From positions 1,309,001-1,373,000 of the forward strand of contig NZ_JACHBR010000002.1 of assembly GCF_014200435.1 (NCBI RefSeq): a stretch of DNA of 64,000 nucleotides, given 5' to 3'. Under the pieces are notes generated by a model. The model had not been told where the DNA came from. It ran no database searches and saw only the letters and a list, made by a program, of their open reading frames with translations. The position numbers were made by a program, and so were the translations under genes. Below are positions 49,923-58,343 of this stretch, in pieces (the first letter of the stretch is position 1; every line of letters begins with the position of its first letter). This DNA is from Sphaerisporangium krabiense. GTDB lineage: Bacteria > Actinomycetota > Actinomycetes > Streptosporangiales > Streptosporangiaceae.

Positions 49923-51767
49923 ATGGCCGACCCCCGGGTCATTGCGGAACGTTCCGAGATCGAGGCCGAGATCGCCGGCCGCACCATCTGCGATCAGCTC
50001 AAGCTCACGGCCGAGCGCTTCCCCGACGCACCAGCCTACTCCGACCCCGCGCCCGACGGCGGCTGGACCACCCTGACCTACGCCGAGGCCCGCCACCGCG
50101 TGCTCGCGATCGCGGCCGGCTTCGCCGCGCTCGGCCTCGGCCCCGGCGAGGCCGTCGCGCTGATGATGGTCAACCGCAGCGAGCACGTCCTGGCCGACCT
50201 CGGCGCCGTCCACGCGGGCGGCGTGGGCTGCTCGATCTACTCGACCTTCGCCCCCGACCAGGTCGCCTTCGTCGCCGGGGACGTCGGCGCCGGGATCGCG
50301 GTGCTCGGCGGCCCCGAGGATCTCGACCGCTGGCGGCAGGTCCTGGCGGGGCCCGGCGGGCCGCGCAAGGTCATCGTGCTGTCCGGCGCCCCCGAGGGCG
50401 AGCGGTTCATGAGCTGGGACGACTTCCTCGCCCTCGGCGAGCGGGAGCTGGCGCGCGACCCCGCCGCCGTGGAGGCCCGCGCCGCCGCCGTCACCGCGGG
50501 CGACGTGCTCAGCGTGCTCTACACCTCGGGCACCACCGGCGACCCCAAGGGCGTGCCGCTCACCCACGCCGGAATCTTCTACGAGGTCGTGGGCACCGAC
50601 CGCCTGACCCGGCTGCCCGAGCGCGGCGCGCAGATCTCCTACCTGACCTACGCCCACATCGCCGAGCGCGTGCTCAGCCTGTACCTGCCGCTGTTCAAGA
50701 TCTCCCACACCTACTTCTGCACCGACATGGCGCAGCTCGGCGCCGTCCTCGGCCAGGTCAAGCCCGTGCTGTTCTTCGGCGTGCCGCGGGTCTGGGAGAA
50801 GATGATGGCCCGCCTGCAGGCGCTGCTCGGCACCCAGCCGCAGGAGCAGCAGGACCAGGTGCGCGCCGCCATGGCCGCCGGCCTCGCGTACGTGGAGGGG
50901 CTGCAGTACGGCCGCACGCCCTCCGCCGAGGTCACCGCGGCCTACGAGCGCGCCGACGCCGCCCTGCTCGCGATCATCCGCGCCATGATCGGCTTCGAGA
51001 ACGCCCGCTGGCTGGCCACGGCGGCGGCGCCCATGCCGCTGGAGGTGCAGCGCTTCTTCGCCGGCCTCGGCATGAAGGTCCTCGACGTGTACGGCATGAC
51101 CGAGACCAGCGGGGCGTTCACCGCCAACAGCGACGGCGAGTTCAAGCTCGGCACGGTCGGGCGGCCCGGCCCCGGCGTCGAGGTCCGCATCGCCGCCGAC
51201 GGCGAGATCATCACCCGCAGCCCGGCCAACACCCCGGGCTACCTGCACCGCCCCGACGCCACCGCCGAGCTGATCGACGAGGACGGCTGGCTGCACACCG
51301 GGGACGTCGGCTCGATCGACGAGGACGGCTTCGTCAGCATCCTCGACCGCAAGAAGGAGCTGATCATCACCGCGGGCGGCGAGAACATCTCCCCGGCCAA
51401 CACCGAGAGCTACCTCAAGGAGCACCCGCTCATCGGCCAGGCCCTCGTCCACGGCGACCGCAGGCCCTACGTCGTGGCGATCCTCACCCTGGACGGCGAG
51501 GTCGCCCCGGTGTGGGCGCGCGGGCACGGCATCGAGTTCACCACCCTCGCCGAGCTGGCCGCGCACCCCGGCGTGCTCAAGGAGGTCGAGGCCGCCGTCG
51601 CCGCCGCCAACGGCAAGCTCGCCCGCGTCCAGCAGGTCAAGAAGTGGCGCCTGCTGCCCGACGAGTGGACCGCCGAGACGTTCGAGCTCACCCCGAGCCT
51701 CAAGCTCAAGCGGCGCGTCATCCACGCCAGGTACGCCGAGGTGATCGACGCGATGTACGAGGGCTGA
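49923..51767 (+). CDS. Long-chain fatty acyl-CoA synthetase (FadD-like)
   Basis: A 614-residue adenylate-forming enzyme of the FadD15/ACSL group. AMP-binding motif LSVLYTSGTTGDPKGVPLTH, then VYGMTETSGAFTAN, GWLHTGDVGSIDEDGFV and the lysine-bearing C-terminus LTPSLKLKRRVIHARY. It activates fatty acids for degradation or lipid synthesis. It is distinct from the aromatic-type ligase at 17063. AGGAGGCGCG precedes ATG 49923; in-frame upstream ATGs lack sites. Alone in its transcription unit. Confidence 0.93.
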   Translation: MADPRVIAERSEIEAEIAGRTICDQLKLTAERFPDAPAYSDPAPDGGWTTLTYAEARHRVLAIAAGFAALGLGPGEAVALMMVNRSEHVLADLGAVHAGGVGCSIYSTFAPDQVAFVAGDVGAGIAVLGGPEDLDRWRQVLAGPGGPRKVIVLSGAPEGERFMSWDDFLALGERELARDPAAVEARAAAVTAGDVLSVLYTSGTTGDPKGVPLTHAGIFYEVVGTDRLTRLPERGAQISYLTYAHIAERVLSLYLPLFKISHTYFCTDMAQLGAVLGQVKPVLFFGVPRVWEKMMARLQALLGTQPQEQQDQVRAAMAAGLAYVEGLQYGRTPSAEVTAAYERADAALLAIIRAMIGFENARWLATAAAPMPLEVQRFFAGLGMKVLDVYGMTETSGAFTANSDGEFKLGTVGRPGPGVEVRIAADGEIITRSPANTPGYLHRPDATAELIDEDGWLHTGDVGSIDEDGFVSILDRKKELIITAGGENISPANTESYLKEHPLIGQALVHGDRRPYVVAILTLDGEVAPVWARGHGIEFTTLAELAAHPGVLKEVEAAVAAANGKLARVQQVKKWRLLPDEWTAETFELTPSLKLKRRVIHARYAEVIDAMYEG

Positions 51768-51898
51768 CCGGCGGCCCTGTCCGGGTATGTCCAGGCCTGC
51801 GTCGGTCTGTGTCGGCGCTGTGCCGGCGCCGGTGTTTTACCCGAGGCGGCGCGTGTCGGGCTCCGGGGGTTTACCGGCCGGTGCCTAGCCTCCACCGC

Positions 51899-52858
51899 AT
51901 GACCATGAGACGTCTGCTCACGTCCTCGGTGGCCGGGCTGGTGGGGCTCGCCGTCCTGGCGGAGGCCCCCGCGGCGACCGCCGAGGCGCCCCCGCCCTCG
52001 TCCCGGGGCGGCCTGGCGGCGGGGCCCGCGCGGGCGCCCGGAGGCCCGGCCATCCGGTCGGTGCGGATCCGCCCGAGGAGCCCGGTGGCCCGGCCCCGGG
52101 GCGTGGTCCGCCTGGTCGTCGAGGTGGTGGCCCGCGGCGCCTCCGGCCGGAACGGGGTCACCTTGCGCGTCGAGCCCGCACGCCGCGGCGCCGCGAAGCG
52201 CCCCCCGGCGCGCGGGAAACGCTCAACGGCCCGCGGGAAACGCTCAACGGCCCGCGCGAAGCGCTCCCCGGCCCGCGGGACGGGTTCGGTGACCCGTGGG
52301 AAGCGGTCCGCGGCGCGTGGGAGGCGCGCCACGCGCCCTCCGGTGGTGGCGCGTCCCTCCCTGGCCGCCCGCACGGGCGCGCCCGTGGCCGGCGCCGCGG
52401 GGCCGGGCTGGGAGCTGTGGCGGTTCGACCCGCCGGTCGGGCTCAGCCGCTGGTACCCCGCGGGCCGGTGGCGGGTGGTCGCGACCGTCAGGAACGGCGG
52501 CGGAGCGCGCTCGACGGCGTCCTCGACGTTCCTGTTCCGTAAGGCCACCATGTTCAGCGGCGTACGGGTGACCCCGGTGCGCGGGCGGGCGTGGCGGGTG
52601 CGCGTCTCCGGCACCCTCATGCGGGTCGACCCGGCGGGCAGGTACGACTACTGGTCCTTCCCCGGTCAACGGGTCGTCGTGCAGTTCAGGAAGCACGGCG
52701 GCAGGAAGTGGCGCAGCGTCGCCAAGGCCCGCGCCGACGGGGAGGGCCGGTTCGTGCGCCAGGTGAGACGGGCACACGGGACATGGCGCGTTATATATCC
52801 AGGAAACTCGCATTACTCGCGTAGTACCACCTCACAGCGACATGTAGCGAGAAAATAG
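51899..52858 (+). CDS. Secreted basic protein with heptapeptide repeats
   Basis: A 319-residue exported protein of unknown function. A signal peptide covers about residues 1-28 (RRLLTSSVAGLVGLAVLAEA). A first beta-rich segment (residues 47-80, SVRIRPRSPVARPRG) is interrupted by an Arg/Lys-rich region of five 7-residue repeats of the form RGKRSTA. The rest is a second beta-rich domain with YDYWSFPGQRVVVQF and WRVIYPGNSHYS. The protein resembles the next gene in layout. TAGCCT (51885-51890) eight bases before the ATG and the lack of a ribosome site suggest a leaderless transcript. The 3' end uses more A/T-ending codons. Confidence 0.75.
   Translation: MTMRRLLTSSVAGLVGLAVLAEAPAATAEAPPPSSRGGLAAGPARAPGGPAIRSVRIRPRSPVARPRGVVRLVVEVVARGASGRNGVTLRVEPARRGAAKRPPARGKRSTARGKRSTARAKRSPARGTGSVTRGKRSAARGRRATRPPVVARPSLAARTGAPVAGAAGPGWELWRFDPPVGLSRWYPAGRWRVVATVRNGGGARSTASSTFLFRKATMFSGVRVTPVRGRAWRVRVSGTLMRVDPAGRYDYWSFPGQRVVVQFRKHGGRKWRSVAKARADGEGRFVRQVRRAHGTWRVIYPGNSHYSRSTTSQRHVARK
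52211..52315 (+). repeat. Five 21-bp tandem repeats in a secreted protein gene
   Basis: Units start at 52211, 52232, 52253, 52274 and 52295, each 21 bases, in frame. The first two are identical and the others diverge progressively, with a partial sixth unit starting at 52316. They encode the basic heptapeptide repeat. Confidence 0.85.
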
Positions 52859-53019
52859 GACAAATCGACTTGCGTCATGCCATGACCTGTGTGGCGGAGT
52901 GTCCATTTTGTAATAATCAGTGAGGCCGGCCCCGGCAACTTTCCCCGTCCTGAGAGCGTCTATGACGTAGGCACACCCCCGCTTGGGATGCCTTTCTCCA
53001 CGGGGAGAGGAAAGTCCGA

Positions 53020-53862
53020 ATGATGAAACGCATCGCCACCGCTCTGGTGGCGGCCGCCGTGGGCGCCTCGGTGCTCACGGTGGCGGCTCCGGCGCTGGCC
53101 GACCCGGCGCCGGACGCCCCGGTCAGCATCGAATCCGTCAAGGTGACCCCCGACCCGGTGGTCATCCGCGGGTCCGACGACGTCACGGTCACGGCCACGG
53201 TCCAGACCGTGAACGCCGCGGACGTCAAGATCGGCTTCGGGCCGACGGGGCAGGGCGGCGCGCCCGACTGCAACCCGTGCGCCGGCGCCGCGAAGGCGTC
53301 CGCCGGTGGCGCGGAGTGGAAGACGTGGACCCGGAGCATCGTCCTGGACCGCCGCGACCCCGACGGCAAGTGGGTCGTGTACGTCGAGGCGACCGGACGC
53401 GACGGCAAGGTCGTCAAGGCCGAGTCCTCCTTCCAGGTCCGCCACGTCAGGGTCCACAAGCCGTACCGCGGCCCCCGCGCGACGCGGATCGAAGGGTTCG
53501 ACGCGAGCCCCGAGCCGGTCAGGAAGGGCCGCAAGCTGACGCTCGAAGGCCGGCTCACCGCCGCCAGCTGCCGCGGCAACTGGTGGTGGAACGGCGACGT
53601 CTACGTCGTCGGCGACGGCCGCTGCCGTGACGACCACCGCTGGAGCGGCTGGCGTCAGGTCGGCTGGCAGGACATCAAGGTGTACTTCCACCCCGCGAGC
53701 GGCGGCCGGTGGCAGTACGTCGACACGATCGGGACCAACCCGGACGGGACCTTCTTCACGAAGATCCCGGCCTACTGGTCCGGTACGTGGAAGGTCGTCT
53801 TCGAGGGCGCCCGCGGCCTGTACGGGTCGTCGGCGGCCGACTACGTCAGGGTCGTCGGCTGA
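53020..53862 (+). CDS. Secreted two-domain beta-rich protein
   Basis: A 280-residue exported protein of unknown function. The signal peptide ends at AAPALA, about residue 27. Two beta-rich domains follow: residues 35-140 (VSIESVKVTPDPVVIRGSDD onward, an Ig-like strand pattern, with a CNPC pair at about 85-88) and 155-280 (ATRIEGFDASPEPVRKGRKL onward, ending YWSGTWKVVFEGARGLYGSS). The same elements occur in the preceding gene without its basic repeat insert, so the two are probably paralogs. GAGAGGAAAG precedes a double ATG. It ends at a strong hairpin. Confidence 0.8.
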   Translation: MMKRIATALVAAAVGASVLTVAAPALADPAPDAPVSIESVKVTPDPVVIRGSDDVTVTATVQTVNAADVKIGFGPTGQGGAPDCNPCAGAAKASAGGAEWKTWTRSIVLDRRDPDGKWVVYVEATGRDGKVVKAESSFQVRHVRVHKPYRGPRATRIEGFDASPEPVRKGRKLTLEGRLTAASCRGNWWWNGDVYVVGDGRCRDDHRWSGWRQVGWQDIKVYFHPASGGRWQYVDTIGTNPDGTFFTKIPAYWSGTWKVVFEGARGLYGSSAADYVRVVG

Positions 53863-53881
53863 CGGGCCGGTGAGCGAGTGG

Positions 53882-53917
53882 CGGAACGCCCGGTCCCGCG
53901 CGGGACCGGGCGTTCCG
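53882..53917. terminator. Bidirectional terminator hairpin
   Basis: A perfect 17-bp inverted repeat (53882-53898 with 53901-53917) and a minimal loop lie between the convergent secreted-protein and 96-residue hypothetical genes. It is among the longest stems in the window. Confidence 0.88.
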
Positions 53918-53933
53918 TCGTCTCCGCCGAGGT

Positions 53934-54224
53934 CTACGGCTCCCGCGCGAGCTCGAGGGCGGTCAGGTCCAGAGCGCTCAGCGTGAGGATGTTCGCGATC
54001 TGGTCGACCGGCATCCCGGCGTCGCCGAGCTGGGTGATGGTGACGGCCGCCCGCAGGAACACCCGGCCGATCACCACCTCGTCCACGTCCGGCATGTCCC
54101 TGCGGAAGAAGTCCGCGAGCTGCTGCCCCACCTCGCGGTCGGCGTGCACGCGGGGGTGGTTCAGCTCCGGGCTGGACAGGATGTCGGCCAGGTCCCTGCG
54201 CTCGTCGTCGGTGAGCTTGCTCAA
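53934..54224 (-). CDS. Small hypothetical protein, 96 residues
   Basis: A helical, acidic cytoplasmic protein without recognisable domain. It reads as a run of helices (TDDERRDLADILSSPELNHP, REVGQQLADFFRRDMPDVDE, DQIANILTLSALDLTALELA). The start is TTG 54224 with GGGAGG nine bases upstream, and codon third positions fit a real gene. It lies 116 bases downstream of the integration host factor gene on the same strand and may share its transcript. Confidence 0.65.
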   Translation of the reverse strand: MSKLTDDERRDLADILSSPELNHPRVHADREVGQQLADFFRRDMPDVDEVVIGRVFLRAAVTITQLGDAGMPVDQIANILTLSALDLTALELAREP

Positions 54225-54340
54225 AGGTGGTCGCCTCCCGCAGCGGTGTCGGTCACAGGGAGACTATGCGGTGGCGATCTCCGGGAGAACGCCACCCCGC
54301 CGGTGATCGGCGGGGCGGTGCCGAGCCCCGCGCCGCCCGC

Positions 54341-54649
54341 TCAGCGGGTGATCGCCTCGACCAGCTTGCGCCGCTGCTGCGCGCCGAGGCCGCCGACACG
54401 CCGCTTCTCGTCCACGCCGGCCCGCTCCATCAGCGCGGCGGCCTTGGTGGGGCCGATCCCGGACAGGGCGCGCAGCGCCTGCGACACCTTGATCTTCTTG
54501 GCCGTTTCGTCGTCGCGGTCGAACAGCTGGGCCAGCGTCAGCTCCCCGGCCTTCAGACGCGCGAGGAGCGCCGCACGCGCCTGCCGGGCCTCGGTCGCCT
54601 TGACGAGAGCGGCCTGGCGCTGCTCGGGGGTGAGGACAGGGAGGGCCAT
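54341..54649 (-). CDS. mihF: Actinobacterial integration host factor (mIHF/sIHF-like)
   Basis: A 102-residue nucleoid protein. The start MALPVLTPEQRQAALVKATE matches the conserved N-terminus of mIHF/sIHF, and the C-terminal half has the helix-two-turn-helix LSGIGPTKAAALMERAGVDE followed by KRRVGGLGAQQRRKL. It binds and bends DNA, essential in mycobacteria. Canonical copies lie beside guanylate kinase; this one does not, and its middle differs, so it may be a paralog. AGGAGT precedes ATG 54649. A GC-rich hairpin at about 54703-54727 lies in its upstream region. Confidence 0.85.
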   Translation of the reverse strand: MALPVLTPEQRQAALVKATEARQARAALLARLKAGELTLAQLFDRDDETAKKIKVSQALRALSGIGPTKAAALMERAGVDEKRRVGGLGAQQRRKLVEAITR

Positions 54650-54897
54650 CGAGTACTCCTTGCATGGGTCGATGTCGTGGGCCGTATGACCCTTTCGTTG
54701 TGGTCGGGGGTGTGTTACCCCCACGACGGGCGTTAATCATGGGTTCTCCAGGCCAAGGCCTGATCCGGCCCGCCGCCATCCCCCCCGACATGTCAGATAA
54801 GTGGTGAAATTTGGGTCTTCAAAGTTCGGACTCACGGCCTGACTCTCAGTGAAGGCGCGCGGCGAAACCCCCGAGCGCGCGCCTGAGGGAGGAACAC

Positions 54898-56175
54898 GTG
54901 AGACGACGTCTGTACGTCGCGATCGCCGTCCTGGCGTTGCTGCTGACCAGCGGCGTCACGGCCGTGGGCGCCGCCGCCGAGCCGCCGGGCAACTACCAGT
55001 ACCTGGTCCAGGGGCCGAGCACGGCCCAGGAGCGGACCGCCGTGGTCGGGACCGGCGCCGCGATCGACGAGGTGGCCGACACCTCGGTCGTGGTCACCGC
55101 CAGCGAGGCCGAGGTCGCCGCCATCAAAAACCTCGGCTACACGGTGAAGCGGCTCCCGCGGCCGCTGGCCCCGTCGCTGCCGCGCCCGCAGGACTTCCCG
55201 CCCGCGGACTCCGGCTACCACAACTACGCCGAGATGACGGCCGAGATCAACCAGCTCGTCAGCAGGTACCCGAACCTGCTCAAGAAGACCAGCTACGGCA
55301 CCTCCTACGGCGGCCGGGACCTGATCGCGGTCAAGGTGAGCGACAACGTCGGCGTGGACGAGAACGAGCCCGAGGTGCTGTTCACCCACCACCAGCACGC
55401 CCGCGAGCACCTGACCGTCGAGATGGCGCTCTACCTGCTCAACCTGTTCACCAGCTCCTACGGGACCGACAGCAGGATCACCAACCTGGTCGACACCCGC
55501 GAGATCTGGATCCTGCCCGACCTCAACCCCGACGGCGGCGAGTACGACATCGCGAGCGGCTCCTACCGGTCCTGGCGCAAGAACCGGCAGCCGAACTCCG
55601 GCTCGTCCAACGTCGGCACCGACCTGAACCGCAACTGGGCCTACAAGTGGGGCTGCTGCGGCGGGTCCTCCGGCTCCACCTCCAGCGAGACCTACCGCGG
55701 ACCGTCCGCCGAGTCCGCGACCGAGGTGCGGGCGGCGGCCAACTTCGTGCGCGGCCGGGTCGTGGGCGGCGTCCAGCAGATCAAGGCCCACATCGACTGG
55801 CACACCTACTCGGAGCTTGTGCTGTGGCCGTACGGCTACACCTACAACGACACCGCGCCCGGCCTGACCGCCGACGACGCGAGCGCGTTCGCCACGCTCG
55901 GCCGCAACATGGCGAGCACCAACGGCTACACCCCCGAGCAGTCCAGCGACCTGTACATCACCGACGGCAGCGTCAACGACTGGATGTGGTTCACCTACAA
56001 GATCTTCAGCTACACCTTCGAGATGTACCCGCGGAGCGGCTCGCCGGGGTTCTACCCGCCCGATGAGCAGATCGTCCCGCAGACCACCCGCAACAAGGAG
56101 GCGGTCCTGCGCTTCCTGGAGTACGCCGACTGCGTTTATCGCATCATCGGCAAGCAGTCGCAGTACTGCGCGTAG
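54898..56175 (+). CDS. Secreted M14-family zinc carboxypeptidase
   Basis: A 425-residue exported metallopeptidase. Signal peptide about residues 1-27; residues 28-100 form a short propeptide-like region; the M14 catalytic domain follows. Zinc ligands are His167 and Glu170 ([13 protein letters not shown]) and the His in [27 protein letters not shown] is the substrate-carboxylate site and YTFEMYP holds the catalytic glutamate. It should release C-terminal residues from peptides outside the cell. GTG start with GAGGGAGGAA before it. Family members of the T/SG type often carry such propeptides. Confidence 0.92.
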   Translation: MRRRLYVAIAVLALLLTSGVTAVGAAAEPPGNYQYLVQGPSTAQERTAVVGTGAAIDEVADTSVVVTASEAEVAAIKNLGYTVKRLPRPLAPSLPRPQDFPPADSGYHNYAEMTAEINQLVSRYPNLLKKTSYGTSYGGRDLIAVKVSDNVGVDENEPEVLFTHHQHAREHLTVEMALYLLNLFTSSYGTDSRITNLVDTREIWILPDLNPDGGEYDIASGSYRSWRKNRQPNSGSSNVGTDLNRNWAYKWGCCGGSSGSTSSETYRGPSAESATEVRAAANFVRGRVVGGVQQIKAHIDWHTYSELVLWPYGYTYNDTAPGLTADDASAFATLGRNMASTNGYTPEQSSDLYITDGSVNDWMWFTYKIFSYTFEMYPRSGSPGFYPPDEQIVPQTTRNKEAVLRFLEYADCVYRIIGKQSQYCA

Positions 56176-56653
56176 CGTCCCGGCGCCGCGCCGGCGGGCG
56201 CGATCCCAACGGTCCCGCCGATTCCGTTATTTCTCACCAGTCACCTGGTAATGCGAAATTTCGGGACCTTTCGCTTTTTGCAGGCAGACGTGACTCTCGG
56301 TACGGAAACCTGCAAACCTCTCGGCGCGGCGCCCTGGCCGTGACCCCGTCCGGAATCGGGGGTGGGGTCACGGCCGGACCGGCGGCGCGGATGCGCGGGC
56401 CCGGAACCGCCGGACCGTCGTGCGGCGATACGGCCCGCCGCGGTCTGAAGTAAGCTTTCCTGTCCCGTAGGCATCAAAGGACCGCTCTCACCACAGGGAG
56501 CGCGGCCTGGCGCGTCCGGGGGCGCCATCCCGGGGCGGGCGTAAGCCGCCGGTGCGGGCCCCCGGCGGACGGTGGGCGTGCCGCGGGTTGGAACCATAGC
56601 ACCTGGTGGGGGAGCCACCCCTGCGCGTCCGCCCTGGAACGAGGAGCCCGATC
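56176..56653. other. Long intergenic region with hairpins upstream of the helicase
   Basis: This 478-base stretch holds a perfect 12-bp terminator stem (56336-56347 with 56364-56375), listed separately, and then about 280 bases leading to the helicase. TAAGCT near 56449 is a possible -10 and would give a leader of roughly 190 bases, rich in potential stems such as GGTGGGGGAGCCACC near 56605. I see no protein gene. The leader may regulate the helicase in the cold or by autoregulation. Confidence 0.5.
56336..56375 (+). terminator. Terminator downstream of the M14 peptidase
   Basis: GGCCGTGACCCC (56336-56347) pairs perfectly with 56364-56375 across a 16-base loop. It lies 160 bases after the peptidase stop and before the helicase leader. 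Confidence 0.65.
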
Positions 56654-58336
56654 ATGACCCCCGACGTCACCGAGGACACCATGGCCTTCGCCGACCTCGG
56701 GCTGCGGCCCGAGCTCCTGCGCGCGCTGCTGGACCTGGGGTACGAGGAGCCGACGCCGATCCAGCGCGAGGCGATCCCGCCGCTGCTGGCCGGCCACGAC
56801 CTGCTCGGCCAGGCGGCCACGGGCACCGGGAAGACCGCCGCCTTCGCCCTGCCGATCCTGCAGCACATGCCGCGGGAGGACCGCGAGGGCGGCGCTCCGA
56901 CGGCGCTGGTGCTCGTGCCGACCCGCGAGCTGGCCGTCCAGGTGTCGGAGGCGATCCACCGTTACGGCCGCGACCTCGGCGCCCGCGTGCTGCCGATCTA
57001 CGGCGGCCAGCCGATCGGGCGCCAGCTCAGGGAGCTGCAACGGGGCGTGGACGTCGTCGTCGCCACCCCCGGCCGCGCGCTGGACCATATGGGCCGCAAG
57101 ACGCTGCGGCTGGAAGGGCTCAAGCTGGTCGTGCTCGACGAGGCCGACGAGATGCTCGACATGGGGTTCGCCGACGACATCGAGGCCATCCTCCAGGAGA
57201 CCCCCGAGGGCCGGCAGACCGTGCTGTTCTCGGCCACGATGCCGCCGCGCATCGACTCGATCGCCCGCGCCCACCTGAAGGAGCCGGTGCGCATCCAGAT
57301 CGAGCGCGAGTCCACCGCCCCCGGCGAGGCGCCCCGCGTCCGCCAGAGCGCCTACGTCGTCTCCCGCGCGCACAAGCCCGCCGCGCTCGGCCGGGTGCTG
57401 GACGTGGAGGCCCCCGAGGCCACGATCGTGTTCTGCCGCACCCGCGAAGAGGTCGACCAGCTCACCGAGACCATGAACGGCCGCGGCTACCGCGCCGAGG
57501 CCCTGCACGGCGGCATGGGGCAGGAGCAGCGCGACCGGGTGATGGCGCGGCTGCGCGCCGGCACCGCCGACCTGCTGGTGGCCACCGACGTCGCGGCGCG
57601 CGGCCTGGACATCGAGCAGCTCACCCACGTCGTCAACTACAACGTCCCCTCCGCGCCGGAGTCCTACGTCCACCGCATCGGCCGGGTCGGCAGGGCCGGG
57701 CGCGAGGGCGTGGCCATCACGCTGGCCGAGCCGCGCGAGCACCGCATGCTCAAGACCATCGAGCGGGTCACCAAGAGCCGCATCGTGGTCGAGAAGGTCC
57801 CGACGGTCGCCGACCTGCGCGCCCGCCGCCTGGAGCTGACCCGCTCGGCGCTGGAGGCCAGCATCCTGGAGGACGACCTCGAGCACTTCCGGGTCGTGGT
57901 GGACACCCTGGCCGACGAGTTCGACGTCATGGAGATCGCCATGGCGGCGGTCAAGCTGGCGCACGAGGCCAGCGGCGCCGCCGCCGACGAGGAGGAGATC
58001 CCCGACCTCCCCCTGCGGCCGGAGCGCGAGGGCCGCGGGCGCCGCGACCAGGGCGGGCGCGAGGAGCGGCGCGGTCGCGCCCCCTCCAGCGGCATGACCC
58101 GCATCTTCGTGGGCGCCGGGCGCAGCGCCGGGGTCCGCCCGCAGGACCTGGTCGGCGCGATCGCGGGCGAGTCGTCCCTGAGCGGGCGCGACATCGGCGC
58201 CATCGAGATCGCCGACCGGTTCTCGCTGGTGGAGGTCCCGCAGCAGGCGGCGGACGACGTCATCGCCTCGCTGCGCCAGAGCACGATCAAGGGCAGGAAG
58301 GTCACCGTGCGCCGGGAGCGCTTCTCCTCCCGCTGA
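56654..58336 (+). CDS. deaD: DEAD-box RNA helicase with DbpA-type RNA-binding domain
   Basis: A 560-residue helicase. Core motifs in order: Q-motif PTPIQREAIPPLL, I ATGTGKT, Ia PTRELAVQ, II LDEADEML, III SATMPPR, V VATDVAARGLDIE, and VI HRIGRVGRAG, with Val where Thr is usual. A charged low-complexity linker (about residues 455-485) precedes a C-terminal DbpA-like RNA-binding domain (TRIFVGAGRSAGVRPQDLVG). This is the layout of DeaD/CsdA proteins used in ribosome assembly and cold adaptation. GAGGAG lies seven bases before the ATG. A long structured leader precedes it. Confidence 0.93.
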   Translation: MTPDVTEDTMAFADLGLRPELLRALLDLGYEEPTPIQREAIPPLLAGHDLLGQAATGTGKTAAFALPILQHMPREDREGGAPTALVLVPTRELAVQVSEAIHRYGRDLGARVLPIYGGQPIGRQLRELQRGVDVVVATPGRALDHMGRKTLRLEGLKLVVLDEADEMLDMGFADDIEAILQETPEGRQTVLFSATMPPRIDSIARAHLKEPVRIQIERESTAPGEAPRVRQSAYVVSRAHKPAALGRVLDVEAPEATIVFCRTREEVDQLTETMNGRGYRAEALHGGMGQEQRDRVMARLRAGTADLLVATDVAARGLDIEQLTHVVNYNVPSAPESYVHRIGRVGRAGREGVAITLAEPREHRMLKTIERVTKSRIVVEKVPTVADLRARRLELTRSALEASILEDDLEHFRVVVDTLADEFDVMEIAMAAVKLAHEASGAAADEEEIPDLPLRPEREGRGRRDQGGREERRGRAPSSGMTRIFVGAGRSAGVRPQDLVGAIAGESSLSGRDIGAIEIADRFSLVEVPQQAADDVIASLRQSTIKGRKVTVRRERFSSR

Positions 58337-58343
58337 CCCCGGC

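Noticed and set aside
56460-56653. A known riboswitch or 6C-type RNA in the helicase leader
   Set aside because: I cannot match the stems to a specific family by eye, so only a structured leader is reported.
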